A stretch of DNA of 64,000 nt. It comes from Symsagittifera roscoffensis (lineage: Eukaryota; Xenacoelomorpha; Acoela; Convolutidae). A program made the translations under genes and the position numbers. Below are positions 10,401 through 22,400 of this stretch, in pieces. The stretch covers positions 31,508,599 to 31,572,598 of the forward strand of contig NC_087063.1 in NCBI RefSeq assembly GCF_963678635.1, in the 5' to 3' direction. The notes under the pieces were generated by a model. The model searched no databases. It had not been told where the DNA came from and saw only the letters and a list, made by a program, of their open reading frames with translations. The number at the start of each line of letters is the position of its first letter. Position 1 is the first letter of the stretch.

Positions 10401-13400
10401 TTTTGAAGTTTTGTTATTTTGTTTTCGTCGCGGTTTCTTTTGGTTATTGTTTTTCTGTTTTATTATTTTTGAGTATAACGTAAGCCAGATTCAATTTTTC
10501 ACACAAAAAAAAACTAAAAAATCAAAATTACACTTTTCTGCGGCAGCCGTAATTAGTTTTTGTTTTTGTTGTTCCGACCGTTTTTTTTTACTTTCCAAGC
10601 AAATTTAGGTCAGCCAAATAATCAAAGTTCTGAGCATAATGATATACCATAATAACATCTTTTTATCCATGATACGAACGACATTGAAAAATTCCGCATA
10701 AAAAATCCCAGTGTCAAAGACCGATTGAAATTTTTTGTTTTTCGGCTAATTAAGGCCAAATAAAGTAAGGATAACTCGGTAAATGGGCATTTAGGCTAAT
10801 TTCAATGAAAACTAGTTCTTAAAGCTAAATTTGGCACCTCTCTGGCAAGAAAAATTTTTTCAAAAAAATTTTCCAAAAAAATATATAAAATTATTGAAAT
10901 TATTTTTTTTTTGCAATTTTTCCATTTTTTGTTTTTTATTTTTGCTTTATTATTTTTGCTTTATTATTTTTGCTTTATTAACCGACTATTTTTGCTTTAT
11001 TATGGTAAAAATTGCCTAAATATGACAGCAAATCATATCAAAAATTCTGATTTACAGAAAAAGTTAAATTTTTTGTTCATAAATCTGTGCGAAATTTATA
11101 TTGAATAGTGAATCTTCTACTGCAATTTTTCTTGCGATTTGTTTGTCGAATGACTTGTGGGTGCGTTTTTATATGAGTCTTAATTTTTGGTTCTTCTTTG
11201 TTTCGCGCAGGCTTAAACACTATTTTCGAATTTATAAATCGACCAAAAAAATCAAGAAGTCTGCGCCTGAACTCTTAGACTGACAAATCCAGGAAGTCAA
11301 GGGCAATCCCTGCAAGTCTTTGACATGGTTTTTGACATAGTCAAGCCTGGCTCCAACCCGGGCTGGCTATTAGGATTTTAGAAAAATATTATGTTAGCCA
11401 GACCAGCGTGAAACTCGAGTTTACTGGGCTCTTACAAGGTTAGGGATACGTAGACCAGATAGGAAGACAAAATATGTTGGTCATTTCCTAATTAGAGCTC
11501 TTTTTCATCCAACCCCTTCCCGCACCTCACACGAGCATCAGTTTTTTAGTGTAACGAGTGGTTTTACAAGGTTAACTATGAAGACCAAAAATGTTTTTTA
11601 TGGGCTTTTTTCCACTCCTTTCCCCACGTTTAAATTTTTTTTTTCCATTTTCTTAGTTATTATGGCTAAATGTGCGTGTTATTATGGCTAAATGCGTGAT
11701 TTTACGATGTAAAGGCTCTTTTCCAGTTTCCCACCCCCCTTGTAAAATCACAAAATAAAGCAGTTCAAAAACTGTTCACACGGCACTTCGTATGTAAGAG
11801 CTGTTGTCATAATTTGTTCATATAGTCGCGCTGACACGCTGTTCGCGCTGGTCGGAGGAAAAGTTGAAATAAGATACTTTGAGACCCAAGGAATGGTAAT
11901 CTGGCTTGGTCGGATTACAGGCTTACTAAATATACATACTAACTAACTACATAAAGAACAGGGTTGTAATCTAACGATCGAAACCCTACTTTTAAAAAAT
12001 ATCTCGACTAAGTTAGGTATCGATTTGACCATGTGGCCCTTTCGCATCTGGCCCATATACTCTACTTTAGCTACCAAACTACTGCACAGGGGCGGATTTA
12101 GGGGGGGGGGGTTAGTAAAAAATTTCCAAAACAAGCCTAAAAACGCCTAGAAATTTTGGCCAAAATAAGGACTTTTTAGTGCTTTGCAAAGCTCGGAAAA
12201 CCAATTTGGGGTCAACCTAAAATCCTAGATCCCCCCCCCCTCGAAAAAATCCTAGATCCGCCCCTGCTACTGACTGACATATTATCAAACACGTGGACTC
12301 TCCTTATCCCAACTCCCCCATCTGCGAACTTTGAAAAGTAATTTCCACTCTTTTTTTCCATGTACCTGCAATTTTTATGTAATTTTTCTGTTCACATAGT
12401 GCGATTGTTACAAAATTTGGCATGCTATAAGAAACATATTTGTTCTTCATGTATAACCTTGTCAAACCCCTCACTAAACTACAAAAACGATGCTTATGTA
12501 AAATGGGGGGATGAGTTGCCTAAATTATACAGATTTTCAAATTGCAGACACACTTTTTAAGTAACCTTGAAAACCTATGGTACAATTGAAAACACAACCA
12601 TGCAATTGATGTATAAGCCTGATTTGTGTTTAATTATTTAGACTGAGGTCGAGAATAAGTGAGTTGGAGGCAGAGATTCAGTCTTTGGAGGGCAAGAACC
12701 CTCCTCTGACGGAAGAGGACAAAGATATGTGTTGGAGAGTGAGTCACGAGTTCATAGAGGGCAGGCTGGACAACTTGTTCCCAGATCACCTGAAGACTTG
12801 GAATGAACTTCAGGAGAGCATGTTGTATAGTAAGTCAAATCTGCAAACATTCGGTAGACAAAACGCCAAATGAATGTGAAATGATTTCAAAAGGTTAAAT
12901 TTTGAGTAACCGTTTGCAGTTTGTGGCAATAACTAAAAACCTAAATATTGACGAAGCTTTTCGCAAAACTTCTTCTGAGAAAACTTCGAATCAACAAAAA
13001 AATATTAATCAAATTGTTATAGTTTGAATTTTGATTATGAACTGTTGATGCAGTCTACAAAGAAATGCCATATGCTTTTCGAAATGAAATCATTTACATA
13101 TCGTACATTTTTGAATCTGCGTATTTCAAATTATTCAAAAAATTTCGGTTTGACATTTAGTCCGACAGATGCACAACGATCAAATAGACTATCTCACTTC
13201 TGAAGTCAGCAACTGCGACAAGTGCAACAACAGACAACTAAAGTCCATGTGCACTAGTTTCTCGGTCATGGAAAGCTCCAGAACCTCCCGGCCGACTTCA
13301 GCTCGGCCGACTTCAGCTCGGCCGCCGACTACACGACGCAGCTCAACACGACAGTCGGCCATTTCATTCCGAGAACACAGTCACAGAACGTCGCATAGAA

Positions 13401-16400
13401 AATCTTCAATCAAGATGAACAAATCATTTGAGAATTCGTTCATGATGCAAAATTCTGAGAAGTCGTTTTCGATTCAGGAAGTAGATAAAGATGCTGAGGA
13501 AGATGATGATGGCGAAGTTCATGGTGACTCGAAAATTGACAGTTTCAAAGATTTGGAGACAATTTATACTCGAAATGGAAAGCGGAACGGTTATTTATCG
13601 CCATACGACAAGAAAACGATTCGCGAAATACAAAAGGTATTTAATATCGAAACTCTTTTCCAGTTTGCCACCGCCCTCGTAAAATTAAATAAAAAGCTGT
13701 TCAAAAATTGTTCACACGGCATTTTGCATGTATAAAATGCTGTAAAAATTTAACCACCTATTCACCCTGACACGTTTTAATGAAGTTTTGATAAAATGTT
13801 ACTTTGTTGTAGCTAATTCTAGGTTAAAACTATTAAAAAGAATAAGAATTAAGATGAATTAGTCGATAAGTTAAAACATTAAAGCAATGAGAGATCATTC
13901 TCTCCGCCGGAGAGAATGGCTCATGAAGGTCATATATGAGTGACCGGTTAATTAACTAAGTATGTTTTGCAATAATTGCAAAACCTGATGTAAGATCACA
14001 ACAAGTTTATAATAATAAAAGTCATTTTTTCTAGACTTTGAAGTAATGAAATTCAGAAAAACCAAAGGAGGAAACTGGAAAAGAGTCCAAAACTATCTTT
14101 AAAATGTTTTATTCTTGAATGTAATTGAAAGGAATTTTTGCTGAAATGAATTTTGTTTTACATAAGCCAAGGTGAGCAAATAAAACCAATTTACACATTG
14201 TTATATAATAGCAAATTGTGAACACTTGACAGAGATTTTTATATTGGGAAATTGGAAAATAAACTTAACAGAGATTTTTATATTGGGAAATTGGAAAATA
14301 ACAAAATAAAATTTCTTAAGCTCATTTGGTGATTGCATTATTAGCAGTAAATTGGTTAACTTAGGTGTCCAAAGCAGTAAATTGGTTAACTTAGGTGTCC
14401 AAAGCAGTTGAGAAAGGTCAGAAGGAGGCGGGGAGTAAGAAGGAGCAGGTGAAGAGTAAGGAGGCGGCTCTGAAGGCGCAGCAGCTGCAGTTGGCACTCT
14501 ACACTCTGAGACACAAGGCACAGATCACAGCCGAGCAGATGGCAGACCAACACGCATTCGTACTTCAGATGAAACACAACAGGTTAGCTATGTTCTGAAC
14601 AGGTTGACTCATTATAATTAGAAGTTTCGACTTTTTTTTAGTTTGAACAATTATAAATGAAAAAGTAGCTTTAAAACAACTTCTGATGCTGCAATCTGTA
14701 TTCATCTAATTGTGGTCATTCAACTTATAACCTTCATCGATCATTTAAACTTTTCTAAGTTTCCTGGATTTTTTCAAAAATAAGGTTCCATTAGAAACAG
14801 GGACCCATCTCTGGACGAGGAGGACATCGAACAAGAAAAACTTGCCGAGTTTCAACTGAAGAAGCGTCTCTACAAATTAGAACAGAAGATTCAAGTAGTA
14901 GAACAAAACATGGACGTCATTCATCAACACCAACAGTCATCTCAACGCAGTTCACTCCAGGACAAAACAGAGTCGCGTTCAAATAGTCGACACAACTTAT
15001 CAGAAGACAAACCGGTCGAGGTCATCGGGTCGAATGGCAGTAGTAAAGGTCGAAAAAAGGTTACTGAAGGTCAAAGTGATAGACCGAACTCTGGTTTGTC
15101 GAGTGATAATCCAATTTCGCCAAGTACAGTTCAACCGATTTCTTCGATAGGAAATATTCGCATTGCAAGTAATACAGTTTTACAGCATCTTAAAATAGAG
15201 AACGAGAGTTTACAAAATAGTTCGAAAAAGTTGTCAAATCAGCAGCTTCAGCAAAAAGATCAAGAACTGTGGATTAAAGAAGAGCAAACCAGAATAAAGC
15301 TAGAACAGCTTAAGCGAGAACTTAAGAAACAAGAAGAAAGTGAAAACTTTCTTCATAGAATTCAAAGCAGAAAACCCGTTCAGTCCCGCAGAACTTCAGA
15401 ATTGCAATCAAACGATGTGATCAAAGTAGAAAATTTGGACGACACTTATGAAAATGTTCTAGAAGATTCTGGAACTTTGAAGAGAAGCGACTATGATGTA
15501 GCGCCTGTAAATGGTAGAGGAGATTCAGATATTAATGCAATGAATGTATCATCTAGTTCAGACTCAGATGTGCTGGATGTTTTACACAAACCAAAACAAC
15601 AACCACCCGAGGAGGTAGGTCAAAGAACTATATTCTAATCACACAAAATGCATTCAAGTTCAAATCAACTGGAAACTAAAAAACATTTGCTCCGCACCAT
15701 GCTCAGAAATAAATAAAGCGGTGAGTATCCAAACTCTAAAAGTATCATCCAACCTTCATCGGTTTTGTTAAAAATATCCCAGTCCCTATAGAAAAACTTA
15801 ATCAGCTTTTTTAGAATACTACGTAATAGACAACGAAGAAAAAGTCAGATCTTTTTTAACTTGTTTTAAAGCGCTCACAAGTTTTAACCCCCCCCCCCCC
15901 CCCCGGAGTTTAAAAAAATTGAAAATCGTAGTAAATTTTAAAGGTTCTTTCCGACCTTTGTTTTTGTCTTCGAGATTCTTGGAATTTTCTTAACGATCTT
16001 TACCGATAATCAAGATTCTTGTCACGATCTTGCCAAGTTTTCAAAGGTTTTTCTTCACGATTTGTCAAAGATTCTTCAAAATGCTAGGCTTGGGTATCCA
16101 GAAAGGGTTGATTTAAATTTACTGGACAAAACTAACAAACTTGAAAGCTGCAAACGCGTTTCCTTCAGTTGTCTTTAGACAAAAAATGATAATATCAAAA
16201 TGTGCTTAGATACTTTTAATAATTCAATCAGAAAAATGAAAAGATTCGAGTGCACTATAGTTTTTAAATTTTCATTCAACTTCAATTAACTGTACTAAAA
16301 AGTAAAATTTTTCAACAAATTTTACCGAGAACTGATTAATATTAAAAACTCTAACGGAAGAACTCACAAAATTGAATTACTGTGATCTTAATTGTGACAA

Positions 16401-19400
16401 CTAATTTGTTTTTATATGGCAACTAGCAAGCCAATGAGCACTTGCGATACAAATCAGGGGAGGATTTAGAGGGGGGGGGGGGGGGGAGAGGAGGGCGGAC
16501 GGCCTTCTACCCAGGGATTCGACCCCCTGCCGAACTAAAGGGTCCCCTGTTTGCACTTTTTTGAGAAACTAATCTTAAGGGGGCAGCGCGCCAAAAAAAA
16601 ACGCAATTTTTTAGTAAACATTTTCGAAAAAATGCCTAAAAACGGCCGGTTTTTCAAAATTTTGGCGCAGAAATTTTTGCCAAAACAGGCACTTTTTGGT
16701 GCTTGGAAGAGCTCGGAAAATCAGTTTGGACGACCTAAAAAAAGGTCGACAAAATTTTTTGAATTTTTTTCTTGAATTTTAGTTCGGACTAACCTGCAAT
16801 TTCTATGGCTTCAAAGTAGATATGTGTAGACTCAGTGGCGGATTTAGGGGAGGGGGGAGGCCCTGCCGACTTAAATGGTCCCCCTTTGTACTACATTGAG
16901 ATATCCATTTTTGGCTGACTAACCCTAAAATTTTTCTAAAAGCGCCTTGGGCGCCAACTTATACTAATATTGATCAGGCCAAAAAACGCCTTCACTTATT
17001 AACTTATTGCATAAAAAACGGAATATATGAAATTCAAAATGAATATATTTTTAAAAAATGCGGTATATTATAGTAAATTGAAGCATTCTTCAAGCTCACA
17101 TTTGAGAACTTATTTTCAATAAGAGACTAAAAACTTAACTAATTCAATAAGAGACTAAAAGCTTATGATAATCGTAAGTGATTTTACATTGGCTATACTT
17201 TTACATTGCAAGATAATGAGAGCTTAAGAAGTGAAATGCCTTTCACGTACACGTAAATAAGACTGTGGTGCTTGCAACGAAACGAACTACGTGGAAAAGA
17301 CAAAAAGTGCACATTAAACAATTTCAAACAGCAAAGATGCTTATCATACAATTCCATACATTGAATTTATAGAAAAAACTGCTCCCTTGTCATATAGAAA
17401 TTTTATATAAGAAAACTGTACGACAAGCATTTTTCTACATGGCTAGATGGAAAACTTTTGTTGCAAGATCATTACGAGGCCAAACTGTGCACTGGATAGG
17501 AGCACAATTTTGTGTCTGTACGTTCCTGGATTCCAGAGACAAGTCTTAAAATATGTTCCAAAATGTAAGTGGATTCCACAAACAAAATTTCAGTGGAATC
17601 CATATACATATACGTGTAACGTAAATTTTGTCGGCACATTTGTTTTGTTGCGGATTCCGCAACAAGCAAATATAGCTAGTTAATCGGGATTACGCATCTG
17701 TAAGTGGATTCCGCAAAATGTATGCGGAATCCGCAAATGTAAGTGGATTCCGCAAATTGTAAGTGGATTCCGAAATTTGTTCAATACTGAACTTGCATAT
17801 GAACAATTAAAAGCTGAAATGGAATTCTTATCTCTAGCAATGCGGAATTTAAAAGCAAAGACTTAACCATTTTCAGTGGAATCCACGAACAAATTTTAAA
17901 ACATTGAATACCTAAATCGGTGAATGTCATCTTTTTGGAAAGTATTTTGGAAACACAACAGCGAACAATTTCATTATTTGGAGTCATTGAGTTGAGAGTG
18001 TATGGAACACACAGCATATCGACAAATACTGATTTTGGAAGCATAACGCCAAATAAATGCAGTAATTGTAGTCATTGGGTTGAGAGTGTATGGAAACACA
18101 ACACACAGCATATCGCCAAATGAGGTCAGTATTTGGGATTCCATCGATCCCAAATACTGGTCAGTACTTGGGATTGATGAAATCCCAAAAACTGGAATAA
18201 TGTGGAATAAATATAGAATATATCCATTATTTGGAGTCATTAAGTTGAGAGTGATTAGAAACTCAACGCATAGCGAATCGTCAAGTTAGTTCAGTATTTG
18301 GGATTCCATCGATCTCAAATACTGGTCAGTACTTGGGATTGATGGAATCCCAAAAACTGGAAAAATGTGGAATAAATATGGAATATATCCATTATTTGGA
18401 GTCATTATGTTGAGAGTGATTAGAAACCCAACGCATAGCAAATGGTCGAATTAGTTCAGTATTTGGGATTTCATCGATCCCAAATACTGGTCTGTAATTG
18501 GGATTCAATTAATCCCAAACACTGGTCTATTCTAGTAAATTTCTACTCTAGTGAATTTCAATTCTAGTGAAATCAAATCATGTATTTAAAAGATATAATT
18601 TTAATGGCTACTACACATACATATTTGTAAAGGGAATCCGCAAACAAAATGCGGATTCCACTTACAATTTGCGGATTCCTTTTACAATTTGCGGATTTCA
18701 CTTACAGTGGCGCATTCCGCAACAGCTCAATTTAACGATACAATTGTTTTACCATTTGTTTGTGCATTCCACAAACTGTTCTGGATTCCGCAAATACAGT
18801 TGCGGATTCCGCAAATTCGCCTATTTTTCGAGCGATTTTGAGCGGTATAATGATTTAGGTATTTGTTTGTGGAATCCAAAACAGCATAGAAGATCAAAGA
18901 AAAATGGCAGTGTTGCGCATTCCGCAACAAATCTGATTTTGGCCTGTTGCGGATTCCGCTTACAATGCAGAGAAGGCACAGTTTGGCCTCGTAATGATCA
19001 ATTCTAAGAATTTATTTTTGTTTTGTTCCAAAATCGATTCTATGCTCAAACCAACAATTTCCGAGAAAAAAAATGCCGGCAAAAATTGCAAGCTTTTTTT
19101 AAATCTAAAACGTGGTCCAGGCTGAGTCTTTCTTATATAATTGATCAAAAGTGACTATGAAATTGCTTGGGTATTCAAAAAAACAATTTCGGCCATTTTG
19201 TACAAAACGTAGTCCAGGCTGAATTTTGCACATATGAATGAAAACGACTATGAAATAAAAATAAATAATTGCCACAAATAAAAACAAAAATAATGTAGAC
19301 TTCCTGTTTGTTCCGACAATTTGAAAAATGTGAAGGAATTTTGTAATCGTGTTTTTAAGATAATTTTTTGCTGTCCACTTAAAATCAGGTACCAAAGGTA

Positions 19401-22400
19401 ATTATCGGAATTTGAAAAAATGCTATCCAATGTAGAGAAAAACCAGTTTCTATTTTTTTCTGGTCTAATTTCAAGCTCATACGGTGAGCGTGCAAGATAA
19501 CAATAGCCAATTTAAGCCACAAAAATTTAACTTTACTTCATTAAAATTCGTTTTTGGAGTTTTTGAAGAATTTTAAAAAATGTTTTTTGAATTTTATAAA
19601 CATTTTGTTTTGTTTTTCTTTAAATTTTTCTTCAAAAACTGTTTTCCGATTCATTTGACTGTTTTATATGACTGTCAAATCAGCCTAAGTTTTGTTTTGT
19701 TCGGTTTTATTTTGTTTTATCACACCACGCAGATAAAACGACACAAATTTGCAAAAAAAAAACTTTTTTTTTGTATTTTTTAAGGTTATTGTCGGAATAT
19801 TCTGTGCTACTTGCACAGTAACCGGCTTTCCTTGCTTTATTTTTATTTTAAGTACCTGAAACCGCGAAGCATCTGATCACCTTAAGCCTCAAAAATTCTG
19901 ATTTTTACGAGGTCGGATCAACGCGGCCTTCAAATCTGCTGAGGCTTTTTTATTTTTGGCTTTCTTTATCGAACTATTGGAGAGGAAGTTTGTCTTCAGT
20001 TCCGTTTTATTTATTAAAAAGTTTTCATAGTTTTTTTTCACTCAACAATTTTCCACAAACAATCATCGAAACAGAACGAGCGATATATCATATTAAAAAA
20101 TCTACAGTCCAGATTCGAAAAGTTTTTAAACTTTCGAACAATTGATCTATGTCGAGAAAACGCACGCGGTCTCATGTTTTTTCTTTTTCGTCAAATATTG
20201 AACAAGTAAAGCAAGCGAGTATACAGCGAAAAGCGCATAATAAGGTATAAATGAGTTTTTACCTTAAATATGTAGTTTCAGCGTTTCGTCTAGCATTTTT
20301 CCAGCTTAAAACTGAAAAAATTACATAAAAAACTCTTGAAAATGAAATTTGAAAATAGGGGAACGTTGGGGACTTTTTTCCGTTTTTATGAACTGCAACA
20401 ATAACTTTAGAGTATTGAAGCCAGTAAATGTTTTTGCAGGCTATGTTTTGCCTCTCCGATCTACACATGCACAAAAACCACAAAAATTTTCTTACAAATA
20501 GCTGATTTCTGTGCAAGAAACAGACACTGAGCTGCTATGACTTTTTTTGCGATTGAAAACTTTTAAAGTTTTCTGGTAGTTTTTCAGACGATGAGGCATT
20601 GCTTTAAAGGATATCATCCTAGTCTATCATCCTATCCTTAGAGCGCAAAATGGATTGCATGAGATCAGGGGCGGATTTAGGGGGGGGGTGGGGGGCGGAC
20701 GTTTTCTTCCATCAAGGATTCGACCCCCTGCCGACCCAAAGGTTCCCACCTTTAAACTATTTTGATATATCCATTTTTGGCTGATGGACCCTGAAATTTT
20801 ACAAAGGTGCGTTAGGCGCCATTATATACTAACTTTAAGGGGGAGCGCGCGCCGAAAAACGTGAATATTTTGGTAAAAATTTATCAAAAAGTGCCTAAAA
20901 ACAACTTTTGGCTTGTTTTTTCAAAAATTTGCCTGAGGCGCAGAAATTTTAGACAAAAAAGGGACTTTTTTGTGGTTTGGGCGAGCTCGGAAAACCAATT
21001 TGGTCGACTTTGAAAAAAAGCCCCACAAAATATGGAACATTTTTTGAAAATCTGCCCCCCTCCTCGAGAAAATCCTAGATCCGCCCTTGTATCAGATCAA
21101 TTTTTTGGCAATGAGAGAAAAAATATTTTGAAAGCTTTAGCTTGATACCGCATTCGCTGAACTACAATATAGATTAGAAGAACTTGATATTGCACTGAAA
21201 ATCACCTCAGAAAGGTCACATTTACTTTCGAGCGGGCTCGCAAAAACAATTAAGGTAAATTAAATATTGCAAAATCTAGACCACAATTAGCCAAATTCTT
21301 TTGAACAAAGAAAAAATGACGAGAACGACTCAGTTAACCAAAACTTGTAAAGGGGCAGAAAAAATTTAGAAATCATTTCCTTGCCCCAATTACAATTAAG
21401 CCTCTACTGTCGTCCTTAACGAAGCTGAGAGAAAGGGATCTATTTTGTCAAAATTTTCTGCGCCGCGAAAGTTGACCAAAATGGGTGTCCCAACATAGTG
21501 GTCAGGTGATTGAATCACCCCATCTTAATATACTTCTACCAGAATACTTATTTTTTCGAATTTAAATGGGAAACTTAATGGGTGTCCCAACATAGTGGTC
21601 AGGTGATTGAATCACCCCATCTTAATATACTTCTACCAGAATACTTATTTTTTTGAATTTACATGGGAAACTTAATGGGTGTCCCAACATAGTGGTCAGG
21701 TGATTGAATCACCCCATCTTAATATACTTCTATCAGAATACTTATTTTTTCGAATTTACATGGGAAACTTAATGGGTGTCCCAACATAGTGGTCAGGTGA
21801 TTGAATCACCCCATCTTAATATACTTCTACCAGAATACTTATTTTTTCGAATTTACATGGGAAACTTAATGGGTGTCCCAACATAGTGGTCAGGTGATTG
21901 AATCACCCCATCTTAATATACTTCTACCAGAGTACTTATTTTTTCGAATTTACATGGGAAACTTAATGGCTGTCCCAACATAGTGGTCAGGTGATTGAAT
22001 CACCCCATCTTAATATACTTCTACCAGAATACTTATTTTTTCTAATTTACATGGGAAACTTAATGGGTGTCCCAACATAGTGGTCAGGTGATTGAATCAC
22101 CCCATCTTAATATACTTCTACCAGAATATTTATTTTTTCGAATTTACATGGGAAACTTAATGGGTGTCCCAACATAGTGGTCAGGTGATTGAATCACCCC
22201 ATCTTAATATACTTCTACCAGAATACTTATTTTTTCGAATTTACATGGGAAACTTAATGGGTGTCCCAACATAGTGGTCAGGTGATTGAATCACCCCATC
22301 TTAATATACTTCTACCAGAATACTTATTTTTTCGAATTTATATGGGAAACTTAATGGGTGTCCCAACATAGTGGTCAGGTGATTGAATCACCCCATCTTA

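Noticed and set aside
14386..14577. Minus-strand Leu/His-rich ORF over kinesin exon 4
   Set aside because: Antisense shadow of a coiled-coil exon rich in Glu, Lys and Gln codons.
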